Shown here one piece after another: positions 1 to 6,344 of a stretch of 8,301 nucleotides of DNA. Below the pieces are notes generated by a model. That model did no database searches, had not been told where the DNA came from, and worked only from the letters and a program-made list of their open reading frames with translations. Source of the stretch: Thermoplasmata archaeon. GTDB taxonomy: Archaea > Thermoplasmatota > Thermoplasmata > Thermoplasmatales > Thermoplasmataceae. The number at the start of each line of letters is the position of its first letter. Position 1 is the stretch's first letter. The stretch is from contig JAKBSB010000049.1 in NCBI GenBank assembly GCA_021845155.1, forward strand, positions 1 to 8,301, in the 5' to 3' direction. The translations under genes were made by a program, and so were the position numbers.

Positions 1-684
1 ATCCGCCTCCTCTTCAGGAGTGAGTTCAAAACGTTCATTTTTCAGTTCTCCAAGATACCTGGCAGGTATCTCACCGGTCAGGAAGACTTCATCTGTTGCC
101 CTGTAAACTGGTATGTTGTCCTTGATCATTTCCCGTGTTTTTATTGCGAGTATTGATGGGGAATCTATGTGGTAAAGGCCTGAAACATATGCCTGCCTGA
201 CCTCCTTTGAAAGATGTACCCATGTCTTGTCAGACGGGCTTATGCCGGTTTCCCTGATAAATTCATACTCCTCCGGTGTTGTCTGGAAATAAAGCTCATC
301 AGGAATTCCATCAGTGGACATGTCGTCTATTTCTATTGGAATTGTATGGCCGTAAGTTGCCCTGATCTCTTCCCTGTCGTTGACTTCATATCTCTGTTTC
401 GGGTCCGTTCTGGCAAGCGCCTCTATGTGGTACGGGGTCAACCATTCAAAAAATCTTCTCTGGGCTTTTATTGCAGGTACTATGAGATAGGTCTTTACCC
501 ATCCATGTTCATCAAGCTTGATCCCATAGTTTTCAGGGAAGTGCCTCAGCATCCCCGCAAGAATCCTTCCCATGGTCTCAATTTCCCTGGAATTCATAAG
601 CAGTTTGCCGCTACTGCCGCAAACCGGGCAGGTTTTTCCCCGGAAAGGTCCATCTTCCCTGCAATCTCTTAACTCAGGCTCCAT
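1..684 (-). CDS. kptA: RNA 2'-phosphotransferase KptA/Tpt1, C-terminal end cut by window edge
   Basis: This enzyme removes the 2'-phosphate left at tRNA splice junctions, passing it to NAD+ to give ADP-ribose cyclic phosphate and nicotinamide (family knowledge). My translation of the minus strand gives 228 residues with no stop before the edge. An N-terminal zinc-ribbon-like part has C8 and CPVCG (19-23), typical of archaeal members. The catalytic fold follows: LRH (46-48) with the R-H pair, DEHGWV (58-63), IRATYGH (107-113) with the second conserved Arg, then WVHLS (155-159) and VFLTGEIP (200-207). The fourth tetrad residue, usually Arg three before the VHLS Val, is Lys153 here. Archaeal members are roughly this long, so little is missing. 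The start is the first ATG; it lies inside the end of prs (11-base overlap) and has a G-rich ribosome site. It is probably cotranscribed with prs. The family call is firm; activity with Lys153 is inferred. Confidence 0.93.
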   Translation of the reverse strand, partial: MEPELRDCREDGPFRGKTCPVCGSSGKLLMNSREIETMGRILAGMLRHFPENYGIKLDEHGWVKTYLIVPAIKAQRRFFEWLTPYHIEALARTDPKQRYEVNDREEIRATYGHTIPIEIDDMSTDGIPDELYFQTTPEEYEFIRETGISPSDKTWVHLSKEVRQAYVSGLYHIDSPSILAIKTREMIKDNIPVYRATDEVFLTGEIPARYLGELKNERFELTPEEEAD

Positions 685-1540
685 TTGTTACACCCCTTAC
701 AGCTTCAGCCACTTCACCGGCAACAGTTATCTTGCTCCATTTCCCGAAAATTGTATCGGTTATGACAATATCCTGGGTAATGGATGAAATCTCATCATAG
801 GATCCATTGGCAAATATTCCATGTATTGCAGACACATATACTTTGTCTGCACCTCGCTTCTTCAACAGACCTGTAGCCTTGATTATTGTGCCGCCTGTTG
901 ATATCATGTCATCCAGGATTACAATGTTCTTCCCTTTAACGTCAATATCAGGAACAGTCATCGTGACAGTCCTGGAATCTATCCTCTTTTTGTCGATGTT
1001 GAATGACTTTGTTTTAAGGAGATCTGCAAGTTCCTTTGCTCTATCAAGGCCACCATCGTCAGGAGATACGACATAGTCTATTTTCCTGTCTTTATAGTAC
1101 TCCACCAGGGGTTTTACAATCTTGACATTTACCAGTCCTCTCCTGGAAAACTTTGAAGTGCCAAGATCATGGATTTCCACGACTATAAGTGAATCGCAGA
1201 AATTCTCTATTGAACTGAGCATGACCTTTGATGAAATGGGTTCCCCGGTCTTGTATATCATGTGCTGCCTGGCGTATCCAAAATAGGGCACAACGGCAAT
1301 TACTTTCCCCGCACCATTCTCCTTCGCTGCATTGATCATGAGGAGGAACTCGATAATTTCAGCATCATTGCGGGTATTTCCAACGGCGACAACATCCTCG
1401 CCCCTGAAATCTCCCAGTATCCGCAAATACATCTCTCCATCCGGGAATCTTTTCCTTTCAGTATCAAGAAGTTCACACTTAAGTTCTGCTGCCATTTTCA
1501 GGGAAAGTTCTCTTGATGAAGAGGAAGAAATAATTTTCAT
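674..1540 (-). CDS. prs: Ribose-phosphate pyrophosphokinase (PRPP synthetase), archaeal type
   Basis: It makes PRPP from ribose 5-phosphate and ATP in the cytoplasm, feeding purine, pyrimidine, histidine and tryptophan synthesis. At 288 residues it matches the short archaeal enzymes (about 285) rather than the roughly 315-residue bacterial ones. Visible motifs are RFPDGE (31-36), PYFGYARQ (85-92) of the ATP-binding region, VEIHD (121-125) with the conserved His, SPDDGG (159-164) for ribose phosphate, a basic KKRIDSR segment (184-190) at the flexible catalytic loop, and the PRPP signature ILDDMISTGGT (208-218). The start ATG lies 27 bases from the centre of a TATA-like box, so the transcript may be leaderless. 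A 17-base inverted repeat fills the space between. The 3' end overlaps kptA by 11 bases. The neighbouring deoC lies upstream on the same strand, separated by 69 bases with this promoter. All key motifs are intact. Confidence 0.97.
   Translation of the reverse strand: MKIISSSSSRELSLKMAAELKCELLDTERKRFPDGEMYLRILGDFRGEDVVAVGNTRNDAEIIEFLLMINAAKENGAGKVIAVVPYFGYARQHMIYKTGEPISSKVMLSSIENFCDSLIVVEIHDLGTSKFSRRGLVNVKIVKPLVEYYKDRKIDYVVSPDDGGLDRAKELADLLKTKSFNIDKKRIDSRTVTMTVPDIDVKGKNIVILDDMISTGGTIIKATGLLKKRGADKVYVSAIHGIFANGSYDEISSITQDIVITDTIFGKWSKITVAGEVAEAVRGVTNGA
691..696 (-). promoter_or_regulatory. Ribosome binding site of kptA
   Basis: GGGGTG lies 6 bases before the kptA ATG, inside the last codons of prs. 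It resembles the archaeal GGAGGTGAT Shine-Dalgarno sequence and supports the overlapping ATG as start of an internal operon gene. Confidence 0.6.
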
Positions 1541-1541
1541 T

Positions 1542-1558
1542 GACCATTGGGAATGGTC
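1542..1558 (-). promoter_or_regulatory. Perfect inverted repeat at the prs start, candidate operator
   Basis: GACCATT-GGG-AATGGTC has 7-base perfect arms and a 3-base centre. It occupies positions -2 to -18 before the prs ATG, just downstream of the TATA-like box. A bound repressor here would cover the initiation site. If transcription starts further upstream it could instead be a small 5' hairpin. The repeat is seen directly; the function is inferred. Confidence 0.5.
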
Positions 1559-1562
1559 TCGC

Positions 1563-1571
1563 TTTTTAAAT
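1563..1571 (-). promoter_or_regulatory. TATA-like box of prs
   Basis: ATTTAAAAA on the minus strand is centred 27 bases before the prs ATG, the archaeal spacing for leaderless transcription. A second candidate, ATTTATACC (1578-1586), matches the TATA consensus better but sits about 42 bases away and would give a leader of about 15 bases made of the inverted repeat. Confidence 0.55.
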
Positions 1572-1609
1572 TTTTATGGTATAAATTCCCGGACAATACG
1601 ATCTGTTAT

Positions 1610-2341
1610 TTATTGCACTTCAGAGAGAATCTGCCGGGTCCTGCTCACACCGAGCCTGAATCTTTTCGGATCTGGTGGCATGCCGGACGCTTCCAGAAGA
1701 TTCATTGCCTCTGTGTAGCTTTTTATGCCTCCGGCGACCTTTATTCCTATATTGGAATGGACTCTTTTCGCAGTTTCTGCCATAAGCTTAACGTTTTCAA
1801 CAGCAGCCCCGGCCTGATTCCCCAGTGTCCTGGCAAATTCCGAATCGGCGAATCCGGTGCTTGTCTTTATGAAATCAGCCTTTGACCTGCATATGATCTC
1901 ATAAAGCCTCTTCTTCTCTTCTGCATTTGTATAGGCATCTTCGGTTATGAATTTAATCTCAAGCCCATTTCTGTGGGCTGCATCTACCAGGGAGTTAACG
2001 TCACGTTCAACTTCACTGAACATGCCTGATCTCACGAAGCCTGTCTGGACAACAAGGTCAACCTCATCACAGCTTCCAGAATAGATGTCAATCAACTTTT
2101 CTCTTGCCTCTGTAGTATATGCCCCCAATGGGAAATCCAGGGTGATATCCACCTTAACATGAGACCTGTGCTCCCTGAGATACTCTCCCGCCTTTGAGGA
2201 AAAGATGGGCTCTATGCAGACACTGTATGTATGGAACTCCATTGCCTCGTCAAGCAGTGTCCTTATATTTTCCCAGGTTGCATATCCTTTCAGCGAGCTG
2301 TGGTCAATGAGGCCGGCAACCTGTCTGGATGTAAGTTTCAT
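1610..2341 (-). CDS. deoC: Deoxyribose-phosphate aldolase DeoC
   Basis: A class I aldolase of the DeoC family that splits 2-deoxyribose 5-phosphate into glyceraldehyde 3-phosphate and acetaldehyde, the last step of deoxynucleoside breakdown. The 243 residues fit the usual 220-260. The N-terminal LIDHSSLKGYAT (11-22) corresponds to the family's DHTLLKPxAT. The three catalytic residues are present: D95 in CDEVDLVV, the Schiff-base Lys159 in DFIKTSTGF, and Lys201 in IGIKVAGGI. The C-terminal phosphate-binding part is RLGVSRTRQIL (229-239), with the GxS of the family. The gene starts 5 bases after the MFS transporter, with a GTGAT ribosome site, so the two are probably cotranscribed. That pairing suggests that the transporter brings in a compound related to deoxyribose or nucleoside breakdown. 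No nucleoside phosphorylase, phosphopentomutase or clear deoxyribokinase is in the window. The enzyme assignment is secure; its physiological substrate source is not. Confidence 0.95.
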   Translation of the reverse strand: MKLTSRQVAGLIDHSSLKGYATWENIRTLLDEAMEFHTYSVCIEPIFSSKAGEYLREHRSHVKVDITLDFPLGAYTTEAREKLIDIYSGSCDEVDLVVQTGFVRSGMFSEVERDVNSLVDAAHRNGLEIKFITEDAYTNAEEKKRLYEIICRSKADFIKTSTGFADSEFARTLGNQAGAAVENVKLMAETAKRVHSNIGIKVAGGIKSYTEAMNLLEASGMPPDPKRFRLGVSRTRQILSEVQ

Positions 2342-2345
2342 TCAA

Positions 2346-2350
2346 ATCAC
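2346..2350 (-). promoter_or_regulatory. Ribosome binding site of deoC
   Basis: GTGAT, a match to part of the GGAGGTGAT consensus, ends 4 bases before the deoC ATG and overlaps the TGA stop of the MFS gene. This supports translational coupling within an operon. Confidence 0.5.
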
Positions 2351-3774
2351 TCTGTTATTCCCTCAGAGGCCGTTACAAGTTCATCCCTCAGCTTCATTGC
2401 CCTGTCCCATGTGTTCTTTCTTATAAGACCAACATATCCTCCGATGAACAGTGCCATAAATATTACCGAGCTTGTAAATCCAACAACCGGGCCATATTTT
2501 ATGAAGAGTACACCCTCTATTATGGAGTTGAATGCTCCAACCAGGTTCAAAGCTCCGTTATAGAAACCGTAAACTGTTCCTGCTGTCCCTCTTGGTGCAA
2601 GATCAATTGCGTTGACAGCCCATGATCCCACTGTCAGGTTCATTAGGCCTGCCCCTGTTGCAAGCAGAAGGGCAGTTGGAACAAGTTCTTTGGCAGTTCC
2701 CGTGAAATATGAAAGACCAACCATGAGTATCATAAGGCTCATGGGAAGAAGCGATCCAATTCTTCTTGCGTTAACCTTTGTGAACTTTCTCAGCAGACCG
2801 TCATTGAGCGGCCCGGAACCAAGGAAACCCACAATAAGCCCCGTATCAACGGCAGCAGTGTAAATACCGCTTGTAGTAACTGAATGGGCAAACTGTATGA
2901 ACATGAGTGACGGGAGCCAGTAGAGGAAGGTGTAAAGTATGTATCCAAATGACAGGAATATGAGAAGTGTCCCGATTCCAGCCTGTGTCCCGAAAATCAT
3001 CTTCAGAGTGTTTTTCCAGACTAGCTTTGCAGGAAGCTTCTTTGTGGATTTCTCAGCATCTGTCTTTCCCTCGTTTATGAAAGCCAGTTCTTCAGCGTTG
3101 ACACCCTTATGGAGATCCGGTGTATCGCGGACATAATAATACCATATGGCGGCAAACAGGAGACCCAGGGCACCAAAGAATATGAATGGACCAGGCCATC
3201 CGAAAAAGTGGTAGATCAGGACTCCGAGAGTTGCAGCAACAACTGGGCCTACTGCCTGACCCGCACCTGCCCATGTGTATGCCTTTGATTCATCAAACCT
3301 GTTGGTCCAGTTCTTTGCCGATTTTGCATTTACAGGCCAAACAGGGCCTTCGCCAGCTCCCATGAATACTCTTACCACAAGCATTGAAAGGAAGTTGAAT
3401 GTGGCAGCGGTAAGTATAGTAAAAACTGACCATACTGCGTAGAATATGGCCATTGCCTTTCTCAGGCCCAGCTTATCCACTATTGAACCACCCGGGAAGT
3501 TGAATATGGCATATGCAAGGGACCAAGCGAAGAGTATCAGTGAATAATTTGCAAGCCCAGTACCACCGGCAGCTCCTTTTGCACCATATGCCCCAATAGA
3601 CGAGGTCCACCCGAATGCATATGAAAATGCGGGTGCAGTTAATGTCCATATCTCCCTATCAGCATAGTTGAAAGTTATGGCTATAAAAAGCATCACGGGT
3701 ATTACCCATCTTACATTGGTCTTTTTGGTTGAAGTTTTGACAAGAGTCGGTCTTTTCTCCTCTTCAGTTACCAT
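2347..3774 (-). CDS. MFS transporter, anion:cation symporter-like, substrate unknown
   Basis: A 475-residue inner-membrane carrier of the major facilitator superfamily, probably with 12 membrane helices. The sequence resembles the ACS branch (hexuronate, galactonate, glucarate, phthalate carriers): FNYADR (35-40) in helix 1, motif A GGSIVDKLGLRKAM (95-108), GAGEGPVWPVNAKSAKNW (139-156) in helix 4, and RDTPDLHKGVNAEE (216-229) opening the charged central loop before helix 7. The second half begins near residue 265 and ends with a charged cytoplasmic tail. The helix 1-2 loop is unusually long and rich in Gly and Ala (56-76). It leads a likely operon with deoC, so the substrate may be a deoxyribose- or nucleoside-related compound or sugar acid; this is inference from context. 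The ATG is supported by a TATA-like box 28 bases upstream. The family is clear, the substrate is not. Confidence 0.92.
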   Translation of the reverse strand: MVTEEEKRPTLVKTSTKKTNVRWVIPVMLFIAITFNYADREIWTLTAPAFSYAFGWTSSIGAYGAKGAAGGTGLANYSLILFAWSLAYAIFNFPGGSIVDKLGLRKAMAIFYAVWSVFTILTAATFNFLSMLVVRVFMGAGEGPVWPVNAKSAKNWTNRFDESKAYTWAGAGQAVGPVVAATLGVLIYHFFGWPGPFIFFGALGLLFAAIWYYYVRDTPDLHKGVNAEELAFINEGKTDAEKSTKKLPAKLVWKNTLKMIFGTQAGIGTLLIFLSFGYILYTFLYWLPSLMFIQFAHSVTTSGIYTAAVDTGLIVGFLGSGPLNDGLLRKFTKVNARRIGSLLPMSLMILMVGLSYFTGTAKELVPTALLLATGAGLMNLTVGSWAVNAIDLAPRGTAGTVYGFYNGALNLVGAFNSIIEGVLFIKYGPVVGFTSSVIFMALFIGGYVGLIRKNTWDRAMKLRDELVTASEGITE

Positions 3775-3789
3775 TGTTAGAATTTAACA
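3775..3789 (-). promoter_or_regulatory. Inverted repeat at the MFS start, candidate operator
   Basis: TGTTA-GAATT-TAACA (plus strand) has perfect 5-base arms and a 5-base centre. It directly abuts the MFS ATG at -1 to -15, between the TATA-like box and the likely start of transcription. A repressor bound here would block the MFS-deoC operon. Five-base arms can arise by chance, so confidence is modest. Confidence 0.35.
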
Positions 3790-3796
3790 CGGTCAT

Positions 3797-3806
3797 CTAT
3801 ATAAAT
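3797..3806 (-). promoter_or_regulatory. TATA box of the MFS-deoC operon
   Basis: ATTTATATAG on the minus strand is a strong archaeal TATA match centred about 28 bases before the MFS ATG, which predicts a leaderless or nearly leaderless transcript. Confidence 0.7.
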
Positions 3807-3812
3807 GTTCGT

Positions 3813-3863
3813 CAATATTTTTCACAATATATCATAAATTTGTAATTATTTTTATTGCAATAT
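3813..3863. repeat. Three CAATAT copies and a TATTGCAATA palindrome upstream of the MFS promoter
   Basis: CAATAT occurs at 3813, 3825 and 3858, 12 and 33 bases apart, close to one and three helical turns. The last copy overlaps the perfect 10-base palindrome TATTGCAATA (3853-3862). They lie just upstream of the MFS TATA box and could be activator sites, but the region is very AT-rich and chance is plausible. The rest of the gap 3775-3969 holds only the two opposing promoters. Confidence 0.25.
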
Positions 3864-3939
3864 TCTAAAATATATATGGTGTTTCAAGTGAACACTTAAA
3901 AAAGAAGGATTGTTCCTAACTTCAAATTCCACTGGGAAA

Positions 3940-3949
3940 CTTATAAAAG
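3940..3949 (+). promoter_or_regulatory. TATA box (with BRE-like stretch) of ilvE
   Basis: CTTATAAAAG is centred 25 bases before the ilvE ATG and preceded by a purine-rich GGGAAA (3934-3939) that could be the TFB recognition element. It predicts a leaderless transcript starting at or next to position 3970. Confidence 0.7.
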
Positions 3950-3969
3950 TCAGTTACTGCTCATAGTTC

Positions 3970-4902
3970 ATGCAGAAAAACGGTTCAGGTGCAAAAGAAA
4001 GCATGGTATGGTTCAATGGTAAAATGATCCCGTCAGGTGAAGCGCTGGTGCCAGTGCTGACTCATTCCCTCCAGTACGGTTCAGGCATTTTTGAAGGAAT
4101 CAGGGCATATGAGGGAGAAGGTATTTCAAATATTTTCAGGTTGAAGGAACATGTTGCTAGATTCCTGATGACCGCAAAGATGTATGGTTTGAATCTGGGT
4201 TATGATGCAGGCGAGATCAGCAGGGCAATTGTGGAAACTGTAAAGGCAAACAACGCAAGATCATGCTACATACGCCCATTTGCGTTTGTGGACGATGATG
4301 CAATCAGTCTCGGTATCGGCAGGAAGAAGATATCAACTACAGTTTCCGTAATTCCATATGACAGCATATTCGGTTCCAGGAAAATGGACGGGATAAGATG
4401 CAAGATATCTTCATGGCGCAGGATAAACTCCAGCATTCTACCCATTCAGGCAAAGGCCAGCGGAAACTACCTGAATTCCATAATTGCCGCGAATGAAGCT
4501 TCTGCTTCGGGATTTGATGAAGCTATCCTCCTCTCGGAAGGAGGTTATGTCGCAGAAGGAACCGGGGAGAACATATTTATTGTGAAAGACGGAACTGTTA
4601 TCACTCCGGGAAAAGATTCCGACATCCTGCTGGGGATAACAAGAGAATCAATAATAGAGGTCTCAAGAGACATGGGCTACAGCCTCATTGAAAGAAAACT
4701 TCACAGGGATGAGCTATACACAGCTGACGAGGTGTTTCTTGCCGGGACAGCCGCAGAAGTGACACCTGTTGTAAACATTGACGGGCTTGTGGTCGGGGAT
4801 GGAAAACCCGGAAAAATAACCCAGTCTGTTTCCAGTATGTATGACAGGATTGTAAGGGGAAAAGAGAAGAAATACTCAGGATGGCTTTCACCAGTAAAAT
4901 AA
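3970..4902 (+). CDS. ilvE: Branched-chain amino acid aminotransferase
   Basis: A PLP enzyme of fold type IV that exchanges amino groups between 2-oxoglutarate/glutamate and Leu, Ile and Val with their keto acids. The 310 residues match the bacterial and archaeal class I enzymes. Visible are WFNGKMIP (14-21), the HSLQYGSGIFEGIRAY block (32-47), Arg63 for the PLP phosphate, YIRPFAF (100-106), the Schiff-base Lys162 in QAKASGNYLNS (160-170), EGTGENIF (196-203) with the conserved Glu, LGITR (221-225) and GTAAEVTPV (259-267). An in-frame Met12 begins closer to the conserved core, but the ATG at 3970 fits the TATA spacing better. It opens a plus-strand run with a P-loop protein and an adenine methyltransferase; the connection is probably transcriptional rather than biochemical. 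A D-amino-acid transaminase or aminodeoxychorismate lyase is less likely given the motifs and length. Confidence 0.95.
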   Translation: MQKNGSGAKESMVWFNGKMIPSGEALVPVLTHSLQYGSGIFEGIRAYEGEGISNIFRLKEHVARFLMTAKMYGLNLGYDAGEISRAIVETVKANNARSCYIRPFAFVDDDAISLGIGRKKISTTVSVIPYDSIFGSRKMDGIRCKISSWRRINSSILPIQAKASGNYLNSIIAANEASASGFDEAILLSEGGYVAEGTGENIFIVKDGTVITPGKDSDILLGITRESIIEVSRDMGYSLIERKLHRDELYTADEVFLAGTAAEVTPVVNIDGLVVGDGKPGKITQSVSSMYDRIVRGKEKKYSGWLSPVK

Positions 4903-4923
4903 TCCATTTTTAAAGGCTATAGA

Positions 4924-5472
4924 ATGAGACTATTCATAATAACCGGTCCCCCTGCAGCGGGCAAATCAACTGTATCAAAAAAAATAGCTGAAAGCCTGGA
5001 AAAATGCGCTCTTCTTGAGGGTGATGTGATCTACCACATGGTGAAGAATGGCATTGAACATCCATGGAAAAGTGAAAAGCAGGTGGACCTGGCTTTCCAG
5101 AATCTTGCAGATCTTTCCATGAATTTTCTTTCAGGTGGCTTTGATGTGGTTCTGGACTGGATAGTGATGCCGGAACAGGTTGGAAAAATCATCGAGAAAA
5201 TTAGCATAAATGATCTCAGGGTATACTACATTGTGTTAATGGCCGGTCTGGAAACACTGAAAATTAGGGATAGAAAAAGAGATTATCCCATGGGAACACG
5301 AATCGATGATCTGCACAGGGAATTCCAGAGAACCGGAATAGTTTCACATTCGATATTTACCGATAACATGGAAGAAGGATCGGTTGTAATGGAAATCCTG
5401 GAAAATTCACAGAAATATGAGTGGCGTAATGGCGATTGTGATCAACACGGAAGATCAGGTGATATATGGTAG
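4924..5472 (+). CDS. Small P-loop kinase-like protein (AAA_33-type), substrate unknown
   Basis: A 182-residue cytoplasmic nucleotide-binding protein. The Walker A motif GPPAAGKST (8-16) sits at the very N-terminus after a single strand (RLFIIT). LEGDVIYHMV (31-40) resembles the Asp-containing strand that places the acceptor substrate in small-molecule kinases, FDVVLDW (73-79) is Walker B-like, and IRDRKRD (114-120) is an Arg-rich lid. The pattern matches a widespread group of AAA_33 or shikimate/gluconate-kinase-like proteins of unknown substrate. The last 15 or so residues, rich in Trp, Asp and Gly, look unconserved and lie where the reading frame runs into the next gene. The gene begins 21 bases after ilvE without a clear own promoter, and its stop overlaps the methyltransferase ATG by 7 bases, so cotranscription is likely. 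I cannot name the phosphorylated substrate. Confidence 0.75.
   Translation: MRLFIITGPPAAGKSTVSKKIAESLEKCALLEGDVIYHMVKNGIEHPWKSEKQVDLAFQNLADLSMNFLSGGFDVVLDWIVMPEQVGKIIEKISINDLRVYYIVLMAGLETLKIRDRKRDYPMGTRIDDLHREFQRTGIVSHSIFTDNMEEGSVVMEILENSQKYEWRNGDCDQHGRSGDIW
5458..5464 (+). promoter_or_regulatory. Shine-Dalgarno-like AGGTGAT with abnormal spacing before dam
   Basis: AGGTGAT is an exact match to the core of the archaeal Shine-Dalgarno sequence but ends only 1 base before the dam ATG, too close for normal use. An in-frame TGA at 5460-5462 rules out an earlier start, and no other ATG, GTG or TTG comes before the conserved core. Initiation by coupling at the ATGGTAG overlap therefore seems likely. 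Confidence 0.4.
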
Positions 5473-6344
5473 AGCCTGGCAAAACTGATATTGGCATTCG
5501 AAAAATAAAACCAATAGTCAAATGGGCTGGTGGAAAACGACAGTTGCTTTCCCGGATGCTAATGGACCTGCCTGGGCAATGGAACAGGTATTTTGAGCCA
5601 TTTGCAGGAGGATCAGCCATGATCGTTGCATTGAGTAATATGGGAAGGATTGGGAAGGCCGCCATAGGAGATACAAACCCGGAGCTTGTCAATCTTTACA
5701 TTGAGGTCAGGGATAACATTGAGGACCTGATAAAAGAGCTGAAATCAATTCAGTTCATAAATGAAAGGGAGTCCTATCTTTCTGCAAGAAAGAGGTTCAA
5801 TGCAATAAGAGGCACTGAAGATAACAAGACTGAGAGGGCAGCCCTTTTCCTCTATCTCAACAGACACTGTTTTAACGGGCTCTGGAGGGTGAACAGCAAA
5901 GGAGAGTTCAATGTCCCATTTGGAAAATACAGCAATCCATCTTTACCGGATGCATCAGAAATAAGGGGTTTCTCAGAGATGCTTCAAGATGTTGAAATCA
6001 AGTGCAGTGATTTCGAGACAATCCTCCCAGAGGTTGAGACCGGGGACTTCGTGTATCTCGATCCACCCTATGAACCGATTTCCAGAACTTCCAGTTTTAC
6101 ATCTTACACAAAAGTCGGTTTTACTCCGTACGATCAGGGGAGGTTGAGAGACATGTGCAGGAAGCTGGATAATCTGGGAGCCATGTTCATGGTAAGCAAT
6201 TCATTCTCGCCTTCTGTAATGGAACTTTACAGTGAATTCACAATTAAGAAAGTTGATGCAAACAGGTTCATAAACAGGGATGCGAAAGGGAGAAGTGGAA
6301 CGGTCGAAATTCTGGTAACAAATTATGTTCCTGGAAAAATCTGA
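5466..6344 (+). CDS. dam: DNA adenine-N6 methyltransferase, Dam/DpnII (alpha, D12) class
   Basis: Transfers methyl from S-adenosylmethionine to N6 of adenine in DNA, most likely in GATC by family similarity. The 292 residues are the normal length (E. coli Dam 278, M.DpnII 284). Motifs run in the alpha order: motif X KWAGGKRQLL (19-28), motif I FEPFAGGSA (43-51) for the cofactor, YLNRHCFNGLWRVN (130-143) and GEFNVPFGKY (146-155) as in GATC-recognising members, and the catalytic DPPY (199-202) followed by the FTSYTKVGFTPYDQ segment (211-224). The C-terminus ends with EILVTNY (281-287). It overlaps the kinase gene by 7 bases. The next gene is convergent and unrelated, so no restriction partner is visible. 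GATC sites are not depleted in the window (14 in the first 2.8 kb, about 11 expected at random), which fits a protected or regulatory site. Function firm; specificity inferred. Confidence 0.95.
   Translation: MVEPGKTDIGIRKIKPIVKWAGGKRQLLSRMLMDLPGQWNRYFEPFAGGSAMIVALSNMGRIGKAAIGDTNPELVNLYIEVRDNIEDLIKELKSIQFINERESYLSARKRFNAIRGTEDNKTERAALFLYLNRHCFNGLWRVNSKGEFNVPFGKYSNPSLPDASEIRGFSEMLQDVEIKCSDFETILPEVETGDFVYLDPPYEPISRTSSFTSYTKVGFTPYDQGRLRDMCRKLDNLGAMFMVSNSFSPSVMELYSEFTIKKVDANRFINRDAKGRSGTVEILVTNYVPGKI

Noticed and set aside
214..672. Open plus-strand frame of about 150 codons opposite kptA
   Set aside because: It lies wholly antisense to a well-supported gene and its translation shows no recognisable motif.
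1332..1885. Overlapping plus-strand open frames across prs and deoC
   Set aside because: They are antisense shadows of two genes with intact catalytic motifs and have no promoter or ribosome site.
3876..3899. Seven-codon ORF (MVFQVNT) before ilvE, with an AAGTG-AA-CACTT repeat inside
   Set aside because: It lies upstream of the ilvE TATA box, so it would not be on the ilvE transcript, and has too few hydrophobic amino acids to read as a branched-chain attenuator.
3951..3959. CAGT-T-ACTG inverted repeat between the ilvE TATA box and ATG
   Set aside because: Four-base arms are expected by chance; it was not counted with the longer repeats at the other promoters.
4907..4915. TTTTTAAAG before the kinase gene as a separate promoter or a terminator
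   Set aside because: Its centre is only about 13 bases before the ATG, too close for a TATA box, and five Ts alone are weak as terminator; cotranscription with ilvE is simpler.
5466..6344. Restriction-modification system
   Set aside because: No endonuclease gene is present on either side within the window; both neighbours are a kinase-like protein and a convergent transporter.
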